Origin: Hoylesella buccalis ATCC 35310
GTDB lineage: Bacteria; Bacteroidota; Bacteroidia; Bacteroidales; Bacteroidaceae
Direction of reading: 5' to 3'
DNA: 64,000 nt
NCBI RefSeq assembly: GCF_000177075.1
Contig: NZ_ADEG01000058.1
Span: 1-64,000, forward strand
A model generated the notes under the pieces. It ran no database searches and was not told the origin of the DNA. It saw nothing but the letters and a program-made list of their open reading frames with translations. The position numbers and the translations under genes were made by a program. How positions within the stretch are numbered: the first letter of the stretch is position 1; every line of letters starts with the position of its first letter. This document shows, piece by piece, positions 1 through 10,019 of the stretch.

Positions 1-99
1 AGTGAGGCTTTACGCAAGAATGGGCGACTCAAAAAACGAAAACTACAGGTGGTGGAGGAAGATAAGCCGGATGAAAACGCTGAAGAGCCTACCGCCTAA
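1..99 (+). CDS. 3' end of an unidentified CDS
   Basis: An open frame runs from base 1 to a TAA at 97-99 and gives the last 32 residues of a protein that starts outside the window. The tail is charged: a basic run (KNGRLKKRKL) followed by an acidic stretch (EEDKPDENAEEP). This is too short to identify. The hairpin at 198-230 could terminate its transcript. Confidence 0.5.
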   Translation, partial: SEALRKNGRLKKRKLQVVEEDKPDENAEEPTA

Positions 100-197
100 G
101 CATCCTGTTTCTTAGCAGATGGATGAATGTTCTTACCTTCATTTATAATCCGCAACATGGGTATGCTCACACGCAATGACTGATTCGAGAAAATAAG

Positions 198-230
198 CAT
201 GCCGAAGAAGGGAAAACCCTCTTCGGCATG
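198..230. terminator. Bidirectional hairpin terminator
   Basis: The arms CATGCCGAAGAAGGG (198-212) and CCCTCTTCGGCATG (217-230) pair with one bulged A around an AAAA loop. A T-rich tract follows on both strands. It lies between the plus-strand gene ending at 99 and the minus-strand lipoprotein ending at 260, so it can serve both. Confidence 0.75.
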
Positions 231-259
231 TTGGTTTAAATGCGCTTGTGTCGTATGAT

Positions 260-700
260 TTACTTCTTCAGCTTTAGGTCGGTATTGGTACCTTCTCCTG
301 CTTCTTCAAACTTGTCGGATACCAGACGCAGTGTCTGATCGTCCAACTGAAGGAAGGTCACTGAATCCATTTTTTCTGACTGTACGCGTACATAATTCTT
401 GCCGTTGTTCTCAATCAGTCTGGCTACACCAGTGGTGCGAGCCATGGTTTCTTTACCCTTCGGGGTAACAGCAACCTGCTCGTAAGCAAACTCTTTGATG
501 CTGTCTCCGTAGAGCGAAAGGCTGTACTGGTACGTGCCATCAGCGGCAGGACCTTCACCTTCGTAAACCAGTGTGTCGGTTACAATCATTGTGTCGGCTG
601 CCAAAGAATCTGTACCTTCTGCATTGGCTGCTTTCTTACCATTTTGCTGACAGGCAGCGAACATAGCTGCAGCAGCGAACATAAATACTAACTTTTTCAT
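260..700 (-). CDS. Small lipoprotein, NlpE-N-like
   Basis: This 146-residue protein has a lysine-rich N-terminus, a hydrophobic stretch and a lipobox ending at Cys17 (MFAAC), so it should be a lipid-anchored envelope protein. The mature part is preceded by an acidic, low-complexity linker. It then resembles the beta-rich N-terminal domain of NlpE-type copper-response lipoproteins in its YEGEGPAADGTYQYSLSLYGD segment. The NlpE CxxC motif is absent, so a metal role is not shown. It is divergent from mnmA. A TATCTTTG -7 box lies on its strand at 733-726. Family assignment is by resemblance only. Confidence 0.7.
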   Translation of the reverse strand: MKKLVFMFAAAAMFAACQQNGKKAANAEGTDSLAADTMIVTDTLVYEGEGPAADGTYQYSLSLYGDSIKEFAYEQVAVTPKGKETMARTTGVARLIENNGKNYVRVQSEKMDSVTFLQLDDQTLRLVSDKFEEAGEGTNTDLKLKK

Positions 701-858
701 ATTTCAGTTTGTTTATAGAATGATACAAAGATAACTCTTTTTTTGCATTTATATTGCAGCTGCGTGTGGTAATATTTGTAAAAAACGAAAAGCCACCCAA
801 CCATACCGGCAAAAATGCGTATCTTTGCCGATGAAACTAAGCATAGGAGAGGCAAAAA

Positions 859-1941
859 ATGGGAATCGACGTAGCTGATATCAAGGACAAACGAATCGCT
901 GTGCTGCTTTCGGGCGGTGTAGACAGCTCGGTCGTGGTACACGAATTGGCGCAAATGGGACTGCATCCCGATTGTTTTTATATCAAGATAGGCCCCGAGG
1001 AAGCCGAAGAGTGGGACTGCTCGTCGGAAGAAGACCTGGAGATGGCCACCGCAGTGGCTGCGAAATACGGCTGCAGGTTGCAGGTTGTTGATTGTCATAA
1101 AGAGTATTGGAGCGAGGTAACAAAGTACACCATGGAGAAGGTGAAGGCGGGTTACACGCCCAATCCCGACGTGATGTGCAACCGACTCATCAAGTTTGGC
1201 GCCTTTGATGCAAAGGTTGGTCATCAGTATGACTTGATTGCGACGGGTCACTATGCACAAACCGAGGTGATTGATGGTAAGAAGTGGCTCGTTACCAGTC
1301 CCGATCCTGTGAAAGACCAGACCGACTTTTTGGCTCAGATCTACGACTGGCAGCTCAAGAAGGCCTTGTTTCCCATTGGGCATTATCAAAAGAATGAGGT
1401 GCGTGAGATTGCCGAACGTGAGCATCTTGTCAACGCCAAACGCAGAGACAGTCAGGGCATTTGCTTCCTGGGACAGATTGATTACAACGAATACCTGCGC
1501 CGCTATCTGGGCGAAAAGCATGGCGACGTGATAGAATTAGAAACGGGTAAGAAGATTGGCGAGCACCGCGGATTGTGGTTTCATACTATCGGTCAGCGTC
1601 ACGGGTTGGGCTTTGGAGGCGGTCCTTGGTTTGTGGTGAAGAAGGATGTTCAGGCCAACGTGCTCTATGTCAGTAGGGGATACGACCCGAAGACGGCCTA
1701 CAAGTCGGACTTTAAGGTACACGATTTCCATTTCCTCACCGAGCCTTTGGATATGGAACACATTACATTCAAGATTAGACATACGCCCGAATATCATCCG
1801 GCAACCATAGAGAAGACGGCTGAAGGCTGTTATATCGTTCATGCCGCACAGCCCATTCACGGCGTGGCACCTGGACAATTCTGCGTGGTATACGATGAAC
1901 AGCACCATCGGTGCATTGGTTCTGCTGAGATTACCGTATAG
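859..1941 (+). CDS. mnmA: tRNA-specific 2-thiouridylase MnmA
   Basis: MnmA adds sulfur at C2 of the wobble uridine in Lys, Glu and Gln tRNAs using ATP and a relayed persulfide. The 360-residue length fits the family. The PP-loop SGGVDSS is at residues 18-24. Both functional cysteines are in their expected contexts: PDVMCNRLIKFG (catalytic) and SQGICFLG (persulfide carrier). ATGHYA and HTIGQRHGLG are also present. The usual Met before the PP-loop is replaced by Leu, and the conserved KDQSYFL is KDQTDFL here. A TATCTTTG -7 box lies at 820-827. A long antisense frame across this gene was judged a shadow. Confidence 0.95.
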   Translation: MGIDVADIKDKRIAVLLSGGVDSSVVVHELAQMGLHPDCFYIKIGPEEAEEWDCSSEEDLEMATAVAAKYGCRLQVVDCHKEYWSEVTKYTMEKVKAGYTPNPDVMCNRLIKFGAFDAKVGHQYDLIATGHYAQTEVIDGKKWLVTSPDPVKDQTDFLAQIYDWQLKKALFPIGHYQKNEVREIAEREHLVNAKRRDSQGICFLGQIDYNEYLRRYLGEKHGDVIELETGKKIGEHRGLWFHTIGQRHGLGFGGGPWFVVKKDVQANVLYVSRGYDPKTAYKSDFKVHDFHFLTEPLDMEHITFKIRHTPEYHPATIEKTAEGCYIVHAAQPIHGVAPGQFCVVYDEQHHRCIGSAEITV

Positions 1942-2459
1942 GGTAAAATTGCTTGTGTTTTTCCTTCGTGACACATGGCTTTTTGCTCTTCCGTTCCAAT
2001 AACATTGACTTTGGAGACCAATAGCATTGACTTTGGAGGCTAATAGCATTGACTTTGAAGGCCAATAGCATTGACTTTGGAGGGCTAAGTTAATGTTGTT
2101 GATTTTCAGATAGTTAGCCATCTTCTGTTGTTCGTTTTGAGTGAGGGACGACACACGGCGTAGGGATATTTCCATCAACTGGTCGATACGCTTTCTTCAG
2201 CATAACGACGTCATCGTTCAGATGATCCACACGAAAGCAAACAACCTTATTATTTTGGTGGATGATTGTGTAGATAAAGAGCTACGCCGATGCAAATTTT
2301 TATGAATTTTAATCAACAAAATAAAGAAAATTATAACATGTTAGTTGAAAAAATATACTGGTAGTTGTGTCGATTTGTAAGCTGTAAACAAGAAAAGTGA
2401 TGTTTTTGCTTGTTTCTTCTTTCTTTTATGTTAATTTTCCTACTTTTCCTATATTATTC
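1942..2459. other. Intergenic region with 22-bp tandem repeats
   Basis: This gap between mnmA and the susC promoter holds four tandem 22-bp repeats (1996-2083) and then an AT-rich stretch. A short minus-strand frame before the repeats (about 2090-2178) has no recognisable product. I see no RNA gene. Confidence 0.5.
1996..2083. repeat. Four tandem 22-bp repeats, CCAATAGCATTGACTTTGGA family
   Basis: Units start at 1996, 2018, 2040 and 2062 and are each 22 bp with 1-3 differences. The core is CCAATAGCATTGACTTTGG. The units abut with no spacers, so this is not a CRISPR array. The same core, in either orientation, recurs in the intergenic regions near 11740, 32870-32950, 44680 and 57260. Confidence 0.9.
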
Positions 2460-2490
2460 TTGCGTTTCTTGTTAAATTGTACTAACTTTG
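2460..2490 (+). promoter_or_regulatory. Bacteroidetes-type promoter of the susC operon
   Basis: TTG (2460-2462), a 20-nt spacer and TAACTTTG (2483-2490) match the Bacteroidetes -33/-7 consensus. Transcription would start near 2497, about 40 nt before the susC start codon. Confidence 0.75.
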
Positions 2491-2535
2491 CGATTCATTT
2501 TAGTAAATAATTATTTTTAACGCAAGAGAGAAATT

Positions 2536-5500
2536 ATGGAGAAAAGACTTGGGATGGTTATGGTCGGCCTGTTCCTATGCATAGGAATGGTCTTTGCCCA
2601 AACCAAAATTACTGGAACCGTAATCTCCGGTGAAGACGGTGAACCCATCATTGGCGCGTCGGTGCTGATTAAAGGGACTACCGTTGGTGGAACGGTCACT
2701 GACATTGATGGTCACTTCACCTTAAACACAGCTGAAGGCACAACCATTGTGATCAGCTATGTGGGTATGGAGACCCAAACGCTGAAGGCGAAGAATGGAA
2801 TGAAAGTGACGCTGAGACCCGATCAGAAGTTGGTCTTGGATGAAGTAGTTGTTACGGGTATGACCAGTACAGACAAAAGGTTGTTTTCCGGAGCCGCTAC
2901 GAAAATTGACGCCAAGGAGGCGAAGATTAGCGGTATGGCTGACATCAGCCGCTCGCTGGAGGGCCGTGCGGCCGGAGTCAGCGTGCAAAACGTATCTGGT
3001 ACGTTTGGTACGGCGCCCAAGATTCGCGTGCGTGGTGCCACCTCTATTCACGGTAGCTCAAAGCCTTTGTGGGTGGTAGACGGCGTGATTATGGAGGACG
3101 TGGTGGATGTTTCGGCAGAAGATTTGTCATCGGGAGATGCCAACACGCTGATTTCATCGGCCATTGCCGGCTTGAACTCAGACGATATTGAGAGCTTCCA
3201 GATATTGAAAGATGGCTCGGCTACATCTATTTATGGTGCACGTGCGATGGCTGGTGTTATCGTCATCACCACCAAGAAGGGTAAAGCCGGACAGTCGCAC
3301 ATCAGTTATACCGGTGAATACACCATGCGCCTGAGACCTACCTACAGCACCTTCAACATCATGAACTCGCAAGACCAGATGTCTATTTACCGCGAGTTGG
3401 AGAAGAAGGGCTTCTTGAACTATGCTGAGACGGCCAACGCCATGAACAGTGGCGTGTATGGTAAGATGTACCAAATGTTGTCGGAATACAACAAAGAGAC
3501 AGGTCAGTTTGCCCTGGCCAACACGGAGAAGGCCAAGAACGCCTATCTGCGCGCGGCCGAATTTAGAAACACCAACTGGTTTAAGGACTTGTTCTCAACA
3601 GCCATCATGCACAACCACTCGGTGAGTATCTCGGGCGGTACGGAGAAATCGCAATATTATGCTTCTCTCTCGGCCATGTTTGACCCAGGATGGACCAAGC
3701 AGAGTAGGGTGCAACGATACACGGCTAACATCAATACCACTTACAACCTCAACAAGCATTTTGACATCAACTTGATTGGAAATGCCTCGTACCGTAAGCA
3801 ACAGGCACCAGGAACGTTGAACTCGGACGTTGACTTGGTGACTGGAGAGGTGAAGCGCGACTTCGATATCAACCCATATTCCTATGCGTTGAACACCTCG
3901 CGTACGTTGGATCCAAACGAATTTTACACTCGCAACTACGCCCCGTTCAACATCTTCCATGAGTTGGATAACAACTATATGGATTTGCATGTGTCCGATT
4001 TCCGTGTACAGGCCAGCATCGACTACAGGCCTATTCAGAAATTGAAGATAACCCTGTTGGGGTCGGCTAAGAGTTCTTCCACCTCTCAGGAGCATAACAT
4101 TCTGGACGAATCGAACCAGGCTATGGCATACCGTGCCATGCCTACGGCCGCAATTCGTGACAGAAACCCCTTCTTGTACAAAGATCCAGATAATATCTAT
4201 GCGCTTCCTATATCCGTATTGCCTTACGGTGGTATCTACGAGCGTCGCGACAACAGGTTCTTTGGATGGGACACACGACTCTCAGCCAGCTACAATGACG
4301 TGTTCAACGATACGCATATCTTGAACCTCTATGGCGGTATGGAAACCAACTTGGTTGACCGTAAGTCTACCTGGTTCCGCGGTTGGGGCTTGCAGTACAG
4401 CCAAGGCGAGGTGCCGCTGTATGCATACCAGGTTTTCAAAAAAGGTCAGGAAAATGGTTCTGATTATTTTACGATGGACAATACCCACATCCGCAGTGCC
4501 GCTTTCTTTGGTACGGGTACCTATTCTTATAAAGGACGTTATCAGTTGACTGGTACCATTCGCTATGAAGGAACCAACTATCTGGGCAAGGCTACCAGTG
4601 CACGCTGGATGCCTACATGGAACCTTTCGAGTGCTTGGAACGCACATGAAGAAAGTTGGTACGAAGGCTTGTTCAAGGATGTGCTAACACACAGCACGTT
4701 CCGTGTGAGCTACTCGTTGACGGGTGACCGTCCTGCCATCACCAACGCCCTGCCTATTTTCCGCAGCTCCAACCCATGGCGACCCTTCACCAACGTGCAG
4801 GAACCGGGATTGGACCAAGTGTTGGGTAATCCGGAGTTGACCTATGAGAAAAAGCACGAGCTGAACTTTGGGTTCGATTTGGGCTTCCTGAAGAACCGCA
4901 TCAACCTGAGTGCCGACTTCTACTGGCGTAACAACTACGACTTGATTGGTATTGCCAACACCGAGTTGTATGGCCCGCAGTATGCCAATGTGGCATCCAT
5001 GAAGTCGAATGGTATGGAGTTTTCGCTCTCTACTACCAATATCAAGACGGAGGACTTTACTTGGAGTACCAACTTGATCTACTCACACTCGCACAACGAG
5101 ATTACTGAACTCAATGCGCTGTCTCGTGTTATTGACATGGTGCAGGGAACAGGTTTTGCCAAGGAAGGCTATCCTGTGCGCTCGGTATTCTCAGTTCCAT
5201 TCCGCGGGTTGAACCGCGAAGGATTGCCAACCTTCCTCGATCAAAATGGCAATGTCACTACAACAGGCATCTACTTCCAGGAACGTGATCCGGAAAAGGT
5301 GAAGTTCTTGAAATATGAAGGATCGGCTGAACCTACAGACGTAGGCTCGCTGGGCAACATCTTCAGGTACAAAAACTGGACGTTGAACGTGTTCTTGACC
5401 TATTCGTTTGGCAACGTTGTGCGTCTGGATCCGGTGTTCTCCAACGAATATGACGACCTCTCGTCTATGCCAAAGGAGTTCCGTAACCGCTGGGAAGTGT

Positions 5501-5847
5501 CTGGCGATGAGCGAAAGACCAGCATCCCTGTGATAGCAAGTGCGCAGCAGAATAGGTTCGACAGAAACCTTTCTTATGCTTACAACGCATACAACTATTC
5601 GGATGCGCGTATCGCCAAGGGAGATTTTATCCGCATGAAAGAATTGTCTTTGGGCTATGATTTCCCAAACAGCGTACGCCAGTTCCTGAACGTAAACACG
5701 CTCTCACTGAAACTTCAGGCCACCAATCTCTTCTTGCTCTATGCAGACAGCAAGCTGAACGGGCAGGATCCTGAATTCTTTAATACAGGTGGTGTGGCCG
5801 TTCCAGTACCAAAGCAGTTCACACTCACACTTAGATTAGGACTCTAA
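2536..5847 (+). CDS. SusC/RagA family TonB-dependent outer-membrane transporter
   Basis: This is a 1103-residue outer-membrane barrel that should import a large ligand using energy from TonB. In order it has a signal peptide (cleavage after VFAQ), a CarboxypepD_reg-like domain (TGTVISGEDGEPIIGASV, about 27-100), a TonB box (LDEVVVTGMTS), a plug (residues about 115-230, with VRGATSIHGSSKPLWVVDG and SIYGARAMAGVIVITTKKG) and a barrel ending in an aromatic-rich strand. The susD gene starts 12 nt downstream. The ligand is not evident. The neighbouring peptidase and the absence of any CAZyme suggest a proteinaceous or peptide ligand, as for RagAB, rather than a glycan. Confidence 0.95.
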   Translation: MEKRLGMVMVGLFLCIGMVFAQTKITGTVISGEDGEPIIGASVLIKGTTVGGTVTDIDGHFTLNTAEGTTIVISYVGMETQTLKAKNGMKVTLRPDQKLVLDEVVVTGMTSTDKRLFSGAATKIDAKEAKISGMADISRSLEGRAAGVSVQNVSGTFGTAPKIRVRGATSIHGSSKPLWVVDGVIMEDVVDVSAEDLSSGDANTLISSAIAGLNSDDIESFQILKDGSATSIYGARAMAGVIVITTKKGKAGQSHISYTGEYTMRLRPTYSTFNIMNSQDQMSIYRELEKKGFLNYAETANAMNSGVYGKMYQMLSEYNKETGQFALANTEKAKNAYLRAAEFRNTNWFKDLFSTAIMHNHSVSISGGTEKSQYYASLSAMFDPGWTKQSRVQRYTANINTTYNLNKHFDINLIGNASYRKQQAPGTLNSDVDLVTGEVKRDFDINPYSYALNTSRTLDPNEFYTRNYAPFNIFHELDNNYMDLHVSDFRVQASIDYRPIQKLKITLLGSAKSSSTSQEHNILDESNQAMAYRAMPTAAIRDRNPFLYKDPDNIYALPISVLPYGGIYERRDNRFFGWDTRLSASYNDVFNDTHILNLYGGMETNLVDRKSTWFRGWGLQYSQGEVPLYAYQVFKKGQENGSDYFTMDNTHIRSAAFFGTGTYSYKGRYQLTGTIRYEGTNYLGKATSARWMPTWNLSSAWNAHEESWYEGLFKDVLTHSTFRVSYSLTGDRPAITNALPIFRSSNPWRPFTNVQEPGLDQVLGNPELTYEKKHELNFGFDLGFLKNRINLSADFYWRNNYDLIGIANTELYGPQYANVASMKSNGMEFSLSTTNIKTEDFTWSTNLIYSHSHNEITELNALSRVIDMVQGTGFAKEGYPVRSVFSVPFRGLNREGLPTFLDQNGNVTTTGIYFQERDPEKVKFLKYEGSAEPTDVGSLGNIFRYKNWTLNVFLTYSFGNVVRLDPVFSNEYDDLSSMPKEFRNRWEVSGDERKTSIPVIASAQQNRFDRNLSYAYNAYNYSDARIAKGDFIRMKELSLGYDFPNSVRQFLNVNTLSLKLQATNLFLLYADSKLNGQDPEFFNTGGVAVPVPKQFTLTLRLGL

Positions 5848-5859
5848 AATACAGCAAAG

Positions 5860-7437
5860 ATGAAAACAATAAAAATAACATATACAGCATTGGCCTTGAC
5901 ATTCTCGGCCCTGACATTGTCTTCGTGCAGCGAGTATCTGGACACTTTGCCAGATAACCGTACGACCATTGATACCGAGAAGAAGGTGGCCAATCTATTG
6001 GTGTCTGCTTATCCTCATTCCTCTAATCTGTTGATCAACGAGACGATGTCGGATAATGCAGACTATTATGGCGACAAAAATCCAAACGGTGACCGCTTTG
6101 GTGACCAGGTTTACTTCTGGCAAGACGTGACAGAGAGTGACAATGAGTCGCCCATGAGATTTTGGCTATCTTGTTATGATGCCATCGCAAGCGCCAACCA
6201 AGCACTGGCATCCATTGAAGAGATGGGTGGTGCCAAGACAGAGGCATTGCAGACCTCCAAAGCTGAGGCATTACTTTGCCGGGCATACGCACACTTCTTG
6301 CTCGTTAATGAATTCTGCATGAACTACAGTGAGGGCAGTAAGGCTTTGGGTATACATTACTCTGACAAGGTGGAAAACATCACCGAGAAACACAATCGTG
6401 GTACCGTTGCTGAGGTCTATGCGCGTATCGAGCAAGACTTGAAAGAGGCGCTTCCCCTCGTGACGGACAACTATACCGTACCGAAGTACCACTTCAACAA
6501 GCGGGCTGCATACGCTTTCGCTACCCGTTTCTATCTTTATTATGAGAAATGGAACGAGGCTGTGAAGTATGCTGACATGTGTTTGGGCAGCAATGCGGCA
6601 GCAACTCTTCGTGACTGGAAAGCCATGAGCGAAATGACCTCTGACTTCGATGCCATCTCACAGCATTATGTTGCAGCAGATGTCGCTGCCAACCTGATGA
6701 TAAGTACGCATGTTTCTCAGCTGGGTGTATTCTTTGGTCCGTATACATATTTTAAGCGTTACGCACATGGCTCATATATTTCCAACAACGAAGACTTCGA
6801 GGCAACTAATGTTTGGGGCAGAGGTGGATTCTATTATAAACCGTTTTCACGCAGAGGTAACAACTTTGATGTAGTGCAAATATGGAAGTTGCCTTACCTG
6901 TTCGAAATTGATGACCCTGTTGCGAGGACCGGTCTTCCCCACACGGTGAACGTGGTTTTCACTACGGATGAAGTGCTGCTGAACCGTGCAGAGGCTTACA
7001 TCATGCTGAAACAATACGATAAGGCTGCGGCCGACCTTGATATGTGGATGCATAATATTGTGAAAACTGATGTGACGTTGACACCAGAAAAGATACAGAA
7101 TTTCTATAAATCTGTTCCCTATTCATACGACGATGCTTCGAAGATGGCGTCAACTGTGAAGAAACATCTGCATCCGGCATTCGCCATTGACGCAGAAGGA
7201 TCCGTGCAGGAAACGATGTTGCAGTGTGTATTGGGTTTCCGTCGTATGGAAACTCTTCATCAGGGATTGCGCTGGTTTGACGTGAAGCGTTATGGTATTG
7301 AAATCGTTCGCCGAACCATGGGTCCCGATGGAAAGCCAGCTACGTTGACAGATGTGTTGAAGAAGGATGATAATCGCCGTGCCGTCCAGATACCATTGGA
7401 TATTCGTCAGGCCGGTGTTGAGGCTAATCCACGTTAA
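5860..7437 (+). CDS. SusD/RagB family nutrient-binding lipoprotein
   Basis: This 525-residue lipoprotein has a lipobox LSSCS (about residue 23) followed by EYLDTLPDNRTT, the typical SusD N-terminus. It has TPR-like helices and the C-terminal LGFRRMETLHQGLRWFDVKRYG motif of the family. SusD proteins form the lid over the partner SusC pore. It belongs to the same transcript as the upstream SusC gene (12-nt gap) and the peptidase gene that follows (20-nt gap). Confidence 0.93.
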   Translation: MKTIKITYTALALTFSALTLSSCSEYLDTLPDNRTTIDTEKKVANLLVSAYPHSSNLLINETMSDNADYYGDKNPNGDRFGDQVYFWQDVTESDNESPMRFWLSCYDAIASANQALASIEEMGGAKTEALQTSKAEALLCRAYAHFLLVNEFCMNYSEGSKALGIHYSDKVENITEKHNRGTVAEVYARIEQDLKEALPLVTDNYTVPKYHFNKRAAYAFATRFYLYYEKWNEAVKYADMCLGSNAAATLRDWKAMSEMTSDFDAISQHYVAADVAANLMISTHVSQLGVFFGPYTYFKRYAHGSYISNNEDFEATNVWGRGGFYYKPFSRRGNNFDVVQIWKLPYLFEIDDPVARTGLPHTVNVVFTTDEVLLNRAEAYIMLKQYDKAAADLDMWMHNIVKTDVTLTPEKIQNFYKSVPYSYDDASKMASTVKKHLHPAFAIDAEGSVQETMLQCVLGFRRMETLHQGLRWFDVKRYGIEIVRRTMGPDGKPATLTDVLKKDDNRRAVQIPLDIRQAGVEANPR

Positions 7438-7457
7438 TTTAATCAATAAAAACGAAT

Positions 7458-8387
7458 ATGTATATGAAAAAATATATAGTATGCGCGTCGCTTTGCCTGG
7501 TATGCTTAGGGTTTGGATCCTGTTCGGAGGACAAGCTCGAGGCAGAAAGTGTCATCGTTGACTCAAATGTAAAGCAAACCGACTTCGACAAGTGGATCAA
7601 GGCAAATTTAACAGATCCCTACAACATTCAGTTCGTGTACCGGTACGATCATAATGAAACGGACATGAACTATTACAATGTGCCTGCCGACTATGAGCAA
7701 GCTGTGAAACTGGCACACATCGTGAAGTATGCCAGTATTGAGGCATATGACCAAGTGGCAGGAGTGGATTTCACCAGAACATACTTCCCCAAGTTGTTCT
7801 ATGCAACAGGTGAGTTCCAGTATCGTAACAACGGTACTATGATTTTGGGTACAGCAGAAGGCGGAAAGAAAATATTCTTGGCTGGTACAAATCATTTGAA
7901 TAAACTTTCTACAACGGTTGAAAGTTTGAACACGTATTATCTGCGTACCATCCATCATGAGTTCACGCACATTTTGAATCAGACGAAGAACTACACAGCT
8001 GAGTACCAGAAGGTGAACGGAAGTCTGTATATCGGCGACGCGTGGAGCTCACCCGAAGGACAGACAGGCTATCTACAGCGCGGCTTCATCTCTGCTTATT
8101 CGCAGATGGAGGCTCGTGAAGACTTTGCCGAGATGTTGTCTATGTACATCACGAATACACCTGAGCAGTGGGCGAAGTGGATGGCAGAGGCAGGAGCAAA
8201 AGATCCTGAGACCAAAGTGGAAGCACCAGGTGCTGGACACATTGCCAAGAAATTAGAGATGGTAAGGGTTTACATGCGTGACGAATTTAACATTGATATC
8301 GATGTGCTTCGCGATGAGATTTTGCGTCGTGAGGGTGATGTCATCAATGGATATGTGAACTTGACCGATTTGAAAATAGATAAGTAA
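7458..8387 (+). CDS. Zinc metallopeptidase lipoprotein (Peptidase_Mx1-like)
   Basis: This is a 309-residue lipoprotein (lipobox FGSC, Cys22). It carries the zinc-binding motif HEFTH at 167-171, and an AREDFAEM segment about 50 residues later could supply the third, acidic ligand. This matches the putative zinc-binding metallopeptidases encoded in Bacteroidetes SusC/D loci. Start codons at 7458 and 7464 (MKKYIVC) are both possible, and the second gives the tidier signal peptide. Its placement directly after susD suggests it trims or releases the imported ligand at the cell surface. The substrate is unknown. Confidence 0.85.
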   Translation: MYMKKYIVCASLCLVCLGFGSCSEDKLEAESVIVDSNVKQTDFDKWIKANLTDPYNIQFVYRYDHNETDMNYYNVPADYEQAVKLAHIVKYASIEAYDQVAGVDFTRTYFPKLFYATGEFQYRNNGTMILGTAEGGKKIFLAGTNHLNKLSTTVESLNTYYLRTIHHEFTHILNQTKNYTAEYQKVNGSLYIGDAWSSPEGQTGYLQRGFISAYSQMEAREDFAEMLSMYITNTPEQWAKWMAEAGAKDPETKVEAPGAGHIAKKLEMVRVYMRDEFNIDIDVLRDEILRREGDVINGYVNLTDLKIDK

Positions 8388-8398
8388 AGGAGATCATC

Positions 8399-10009
8399 AT
8401 GATGAAAACAAATAAAATATTGACAAGCTTGGCCTTGATGCTTTCGGCACTGCTGTTCCAGTCGTGCTTGAAAGATCAAGAGGATGTGTTTGACGAGTCT
8501 TCAGCCGCTCGTATGGAAAACTACCTGAATGAGGCACAGCGTGTGTTGATGAGTTCGGAGAATGGCTGGGTACTTGAATATTATCCTGAAACACACCGCA
8601 AGTATGGCGGCTTCACTTACACATTGAAGTTTACTAAGGATGAGGCTGAAGTGAGATCCGAGATTAATCCAGATGCGAAGGAAACTTGCCTCTATGCCAT
8701 GAAGACAAACAATGGGCCGGAGTTGTCTTTTGACACATATAGCCCGATGATGCACTTCTTCGCAACGCCTTCGTCTGAATTGAATGAAGCCTATGGCGGT
8801 GACTTTGAGTTTGTCATCGACAGCATTGGGCAGGATGCCATCAAGTTCCATGGCAAGCGATCGCAGAATGTGATGTACATGCGCCGTCTGAAAGAGAGTG
8901 CCGCAGCCTACCAGAAAAAAGTGGTCGACGTGGGCGATAATTTCAACCTCATTGGCTCTGATGGCACTATAGGCGGAAAAAAAGCTCATTTTGAATATGA
9001 TGTTGTTGCTCGCCAGCTTATCATTACGACGGACACCGACACCCTTGAAACAGCCTACAACTATACCGACAACGGGTTGCGACTGTACGAACCGCTAACG
9101 GTTAATGGCGTATCGGTTTCCGAGTTGACTTACTCTAAGGAAAAACTCTCATTGGCTGCTGACAAGATTGATTTGTCTAAGGGTTGGCAGAATCCGCAGA
9201 TAGTCGTTGATGCAATCAAGAGTATCGGTTCGGATGATGAGGCCTTCAGCAGAACCTATCGCAATATTGATAAGCTAGGAGAATTCAAATTTGTTACGAG
9301 TGCCGACTGGGTAAACGTGACGACCAATGGCAACGACCTGACTGTTAGTATGACTCCAAATACCACAGGTGACGTTCGCTCAGCCGAAGTCTTTGTTGTG
9401 AATGGCAACTACCATTCATCGTTCGTCGTGACACAATGTGAGGTTGGCGATGTGACTGGCAACTATGCATTCATTTATAAGGACAATAAAGGAAACCAAA
9501 AAATGACAAAGGCATCGCTGTCTGTATCCGGCAAGGATATGAAGTTTACTTTCATGGACCCAGAGGACAAAAAGACTTACAGCATTCCTGTGGCCTTTGA
9601 CCAGGCTACTGGTTCGTTGAGAATACAAGGTGGAAACCTAGGCAGGTTCAACTCTACCTATTATATGATAGGCGTTCTCTTGTTTGGCGAAGGAAGTCAG
9701 GGAACATGGGACCCCCGGGCCTATATGTCAGCGCCGTTCCAGCATGACGAGAAGAATGGTACCTATGCCATCTTCGGAGGAAAGGTTAATGATTATCCCA
9801 TTGAAGGACTGCTACTCTTTGCTTCTGAGATTGAGACTCCAAAGTCTTTGAAAGATATGGCTGGCTTCCTGTTCTGGTTTCAGTCGCCTATCATTGTCAA
9901 GTTGAAGAACAAGAGTCAGCCTGCCAAGAGCTTCTATGGACTGGAAGAAAGAATTCCTCAGGTAAAGCGTTCTTCCATACCAGCATCTATCAAAATGATT
10001 GAAAAATAA
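8399..10009 (+). CDS. DUF4302 domain lipoprotein
   Basis: This is a 536-residue lipoprotein (lipobox LFQSC). The early FDESSAARMENYLNEAQRVL segment followed by GWVLEYYPE is characteristic of DUF4302 proteins found in SusC/D loci. Around residues 290-345 there is a BACON-like beta-sandwich (SADWVNVTTNGNDLTVSMTPN), a fold often used to hold surface proteins away from the membrane. No catalytic motif is visible. It starts 11 nt after the peptidase gene, in the same operon. A ligand-binding surface accessory is the likeliest role, but this is inferred from position only. Confidence 0.82.
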   Translation: MMKTNKILTSLALMLSALLFQSCLKDQEDVFDESSAARMENYLNEAQRVLMSSENGWVLEYYPETHRKYGGFTYTLKFTKDEAEVRSEINPDAKETCLYAMKTNNGPELSFDTYSPMMHFFATPSSELNEAYGGDFEFVIDSIGQDAIKFHGKRSQNVMYMRRLKESAAAYQKKVVDVGDNFNLIGSDGTIGGKKAHFEYDVVARQLIITTDTDTLETAYNYTDNGLRLYEPLTVNGVSVSELTYSKEKLSLAADKIDLSKGWQNPQIVVDAIKSIGSDDEAFSRTYRNIDKLGEFKFVTSADWVNVTTNGNDLTVSMTPNTTGDVRSAEVFVVNGNYHSSFVVTQCEVGDVTGNYAFIYKDNKGNQKMTKASLSVSGKDMKFTFMDPEDKKTYSIPVAFDQATGSLRIQGGNLGRFNSTYYMIGVLLFGEGSQGTWDPRAYMSAPFQHDEKNGTYAIFGGKVNDYPIEGLLLFASEIETPKSLKDMAGFLFWFQSPIIVKLKNKSQPAKSFYGLEERIPQVKRSSIPASIKMIEK

Positions 10010-10019
10010 ATCAAGCAAC

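Noticed and set aside
697-1521. 274-residue minus-strand frame across mnmA
   Set aside because: It is antisense to a gene with full MnmA motifs, has no recognisable domain, and its composition is that of a shadow frame.
1996-2083. CRISPR-like array
   Set aside because: The 22-bp units abut with no spacers and there are no cas genes in the window.
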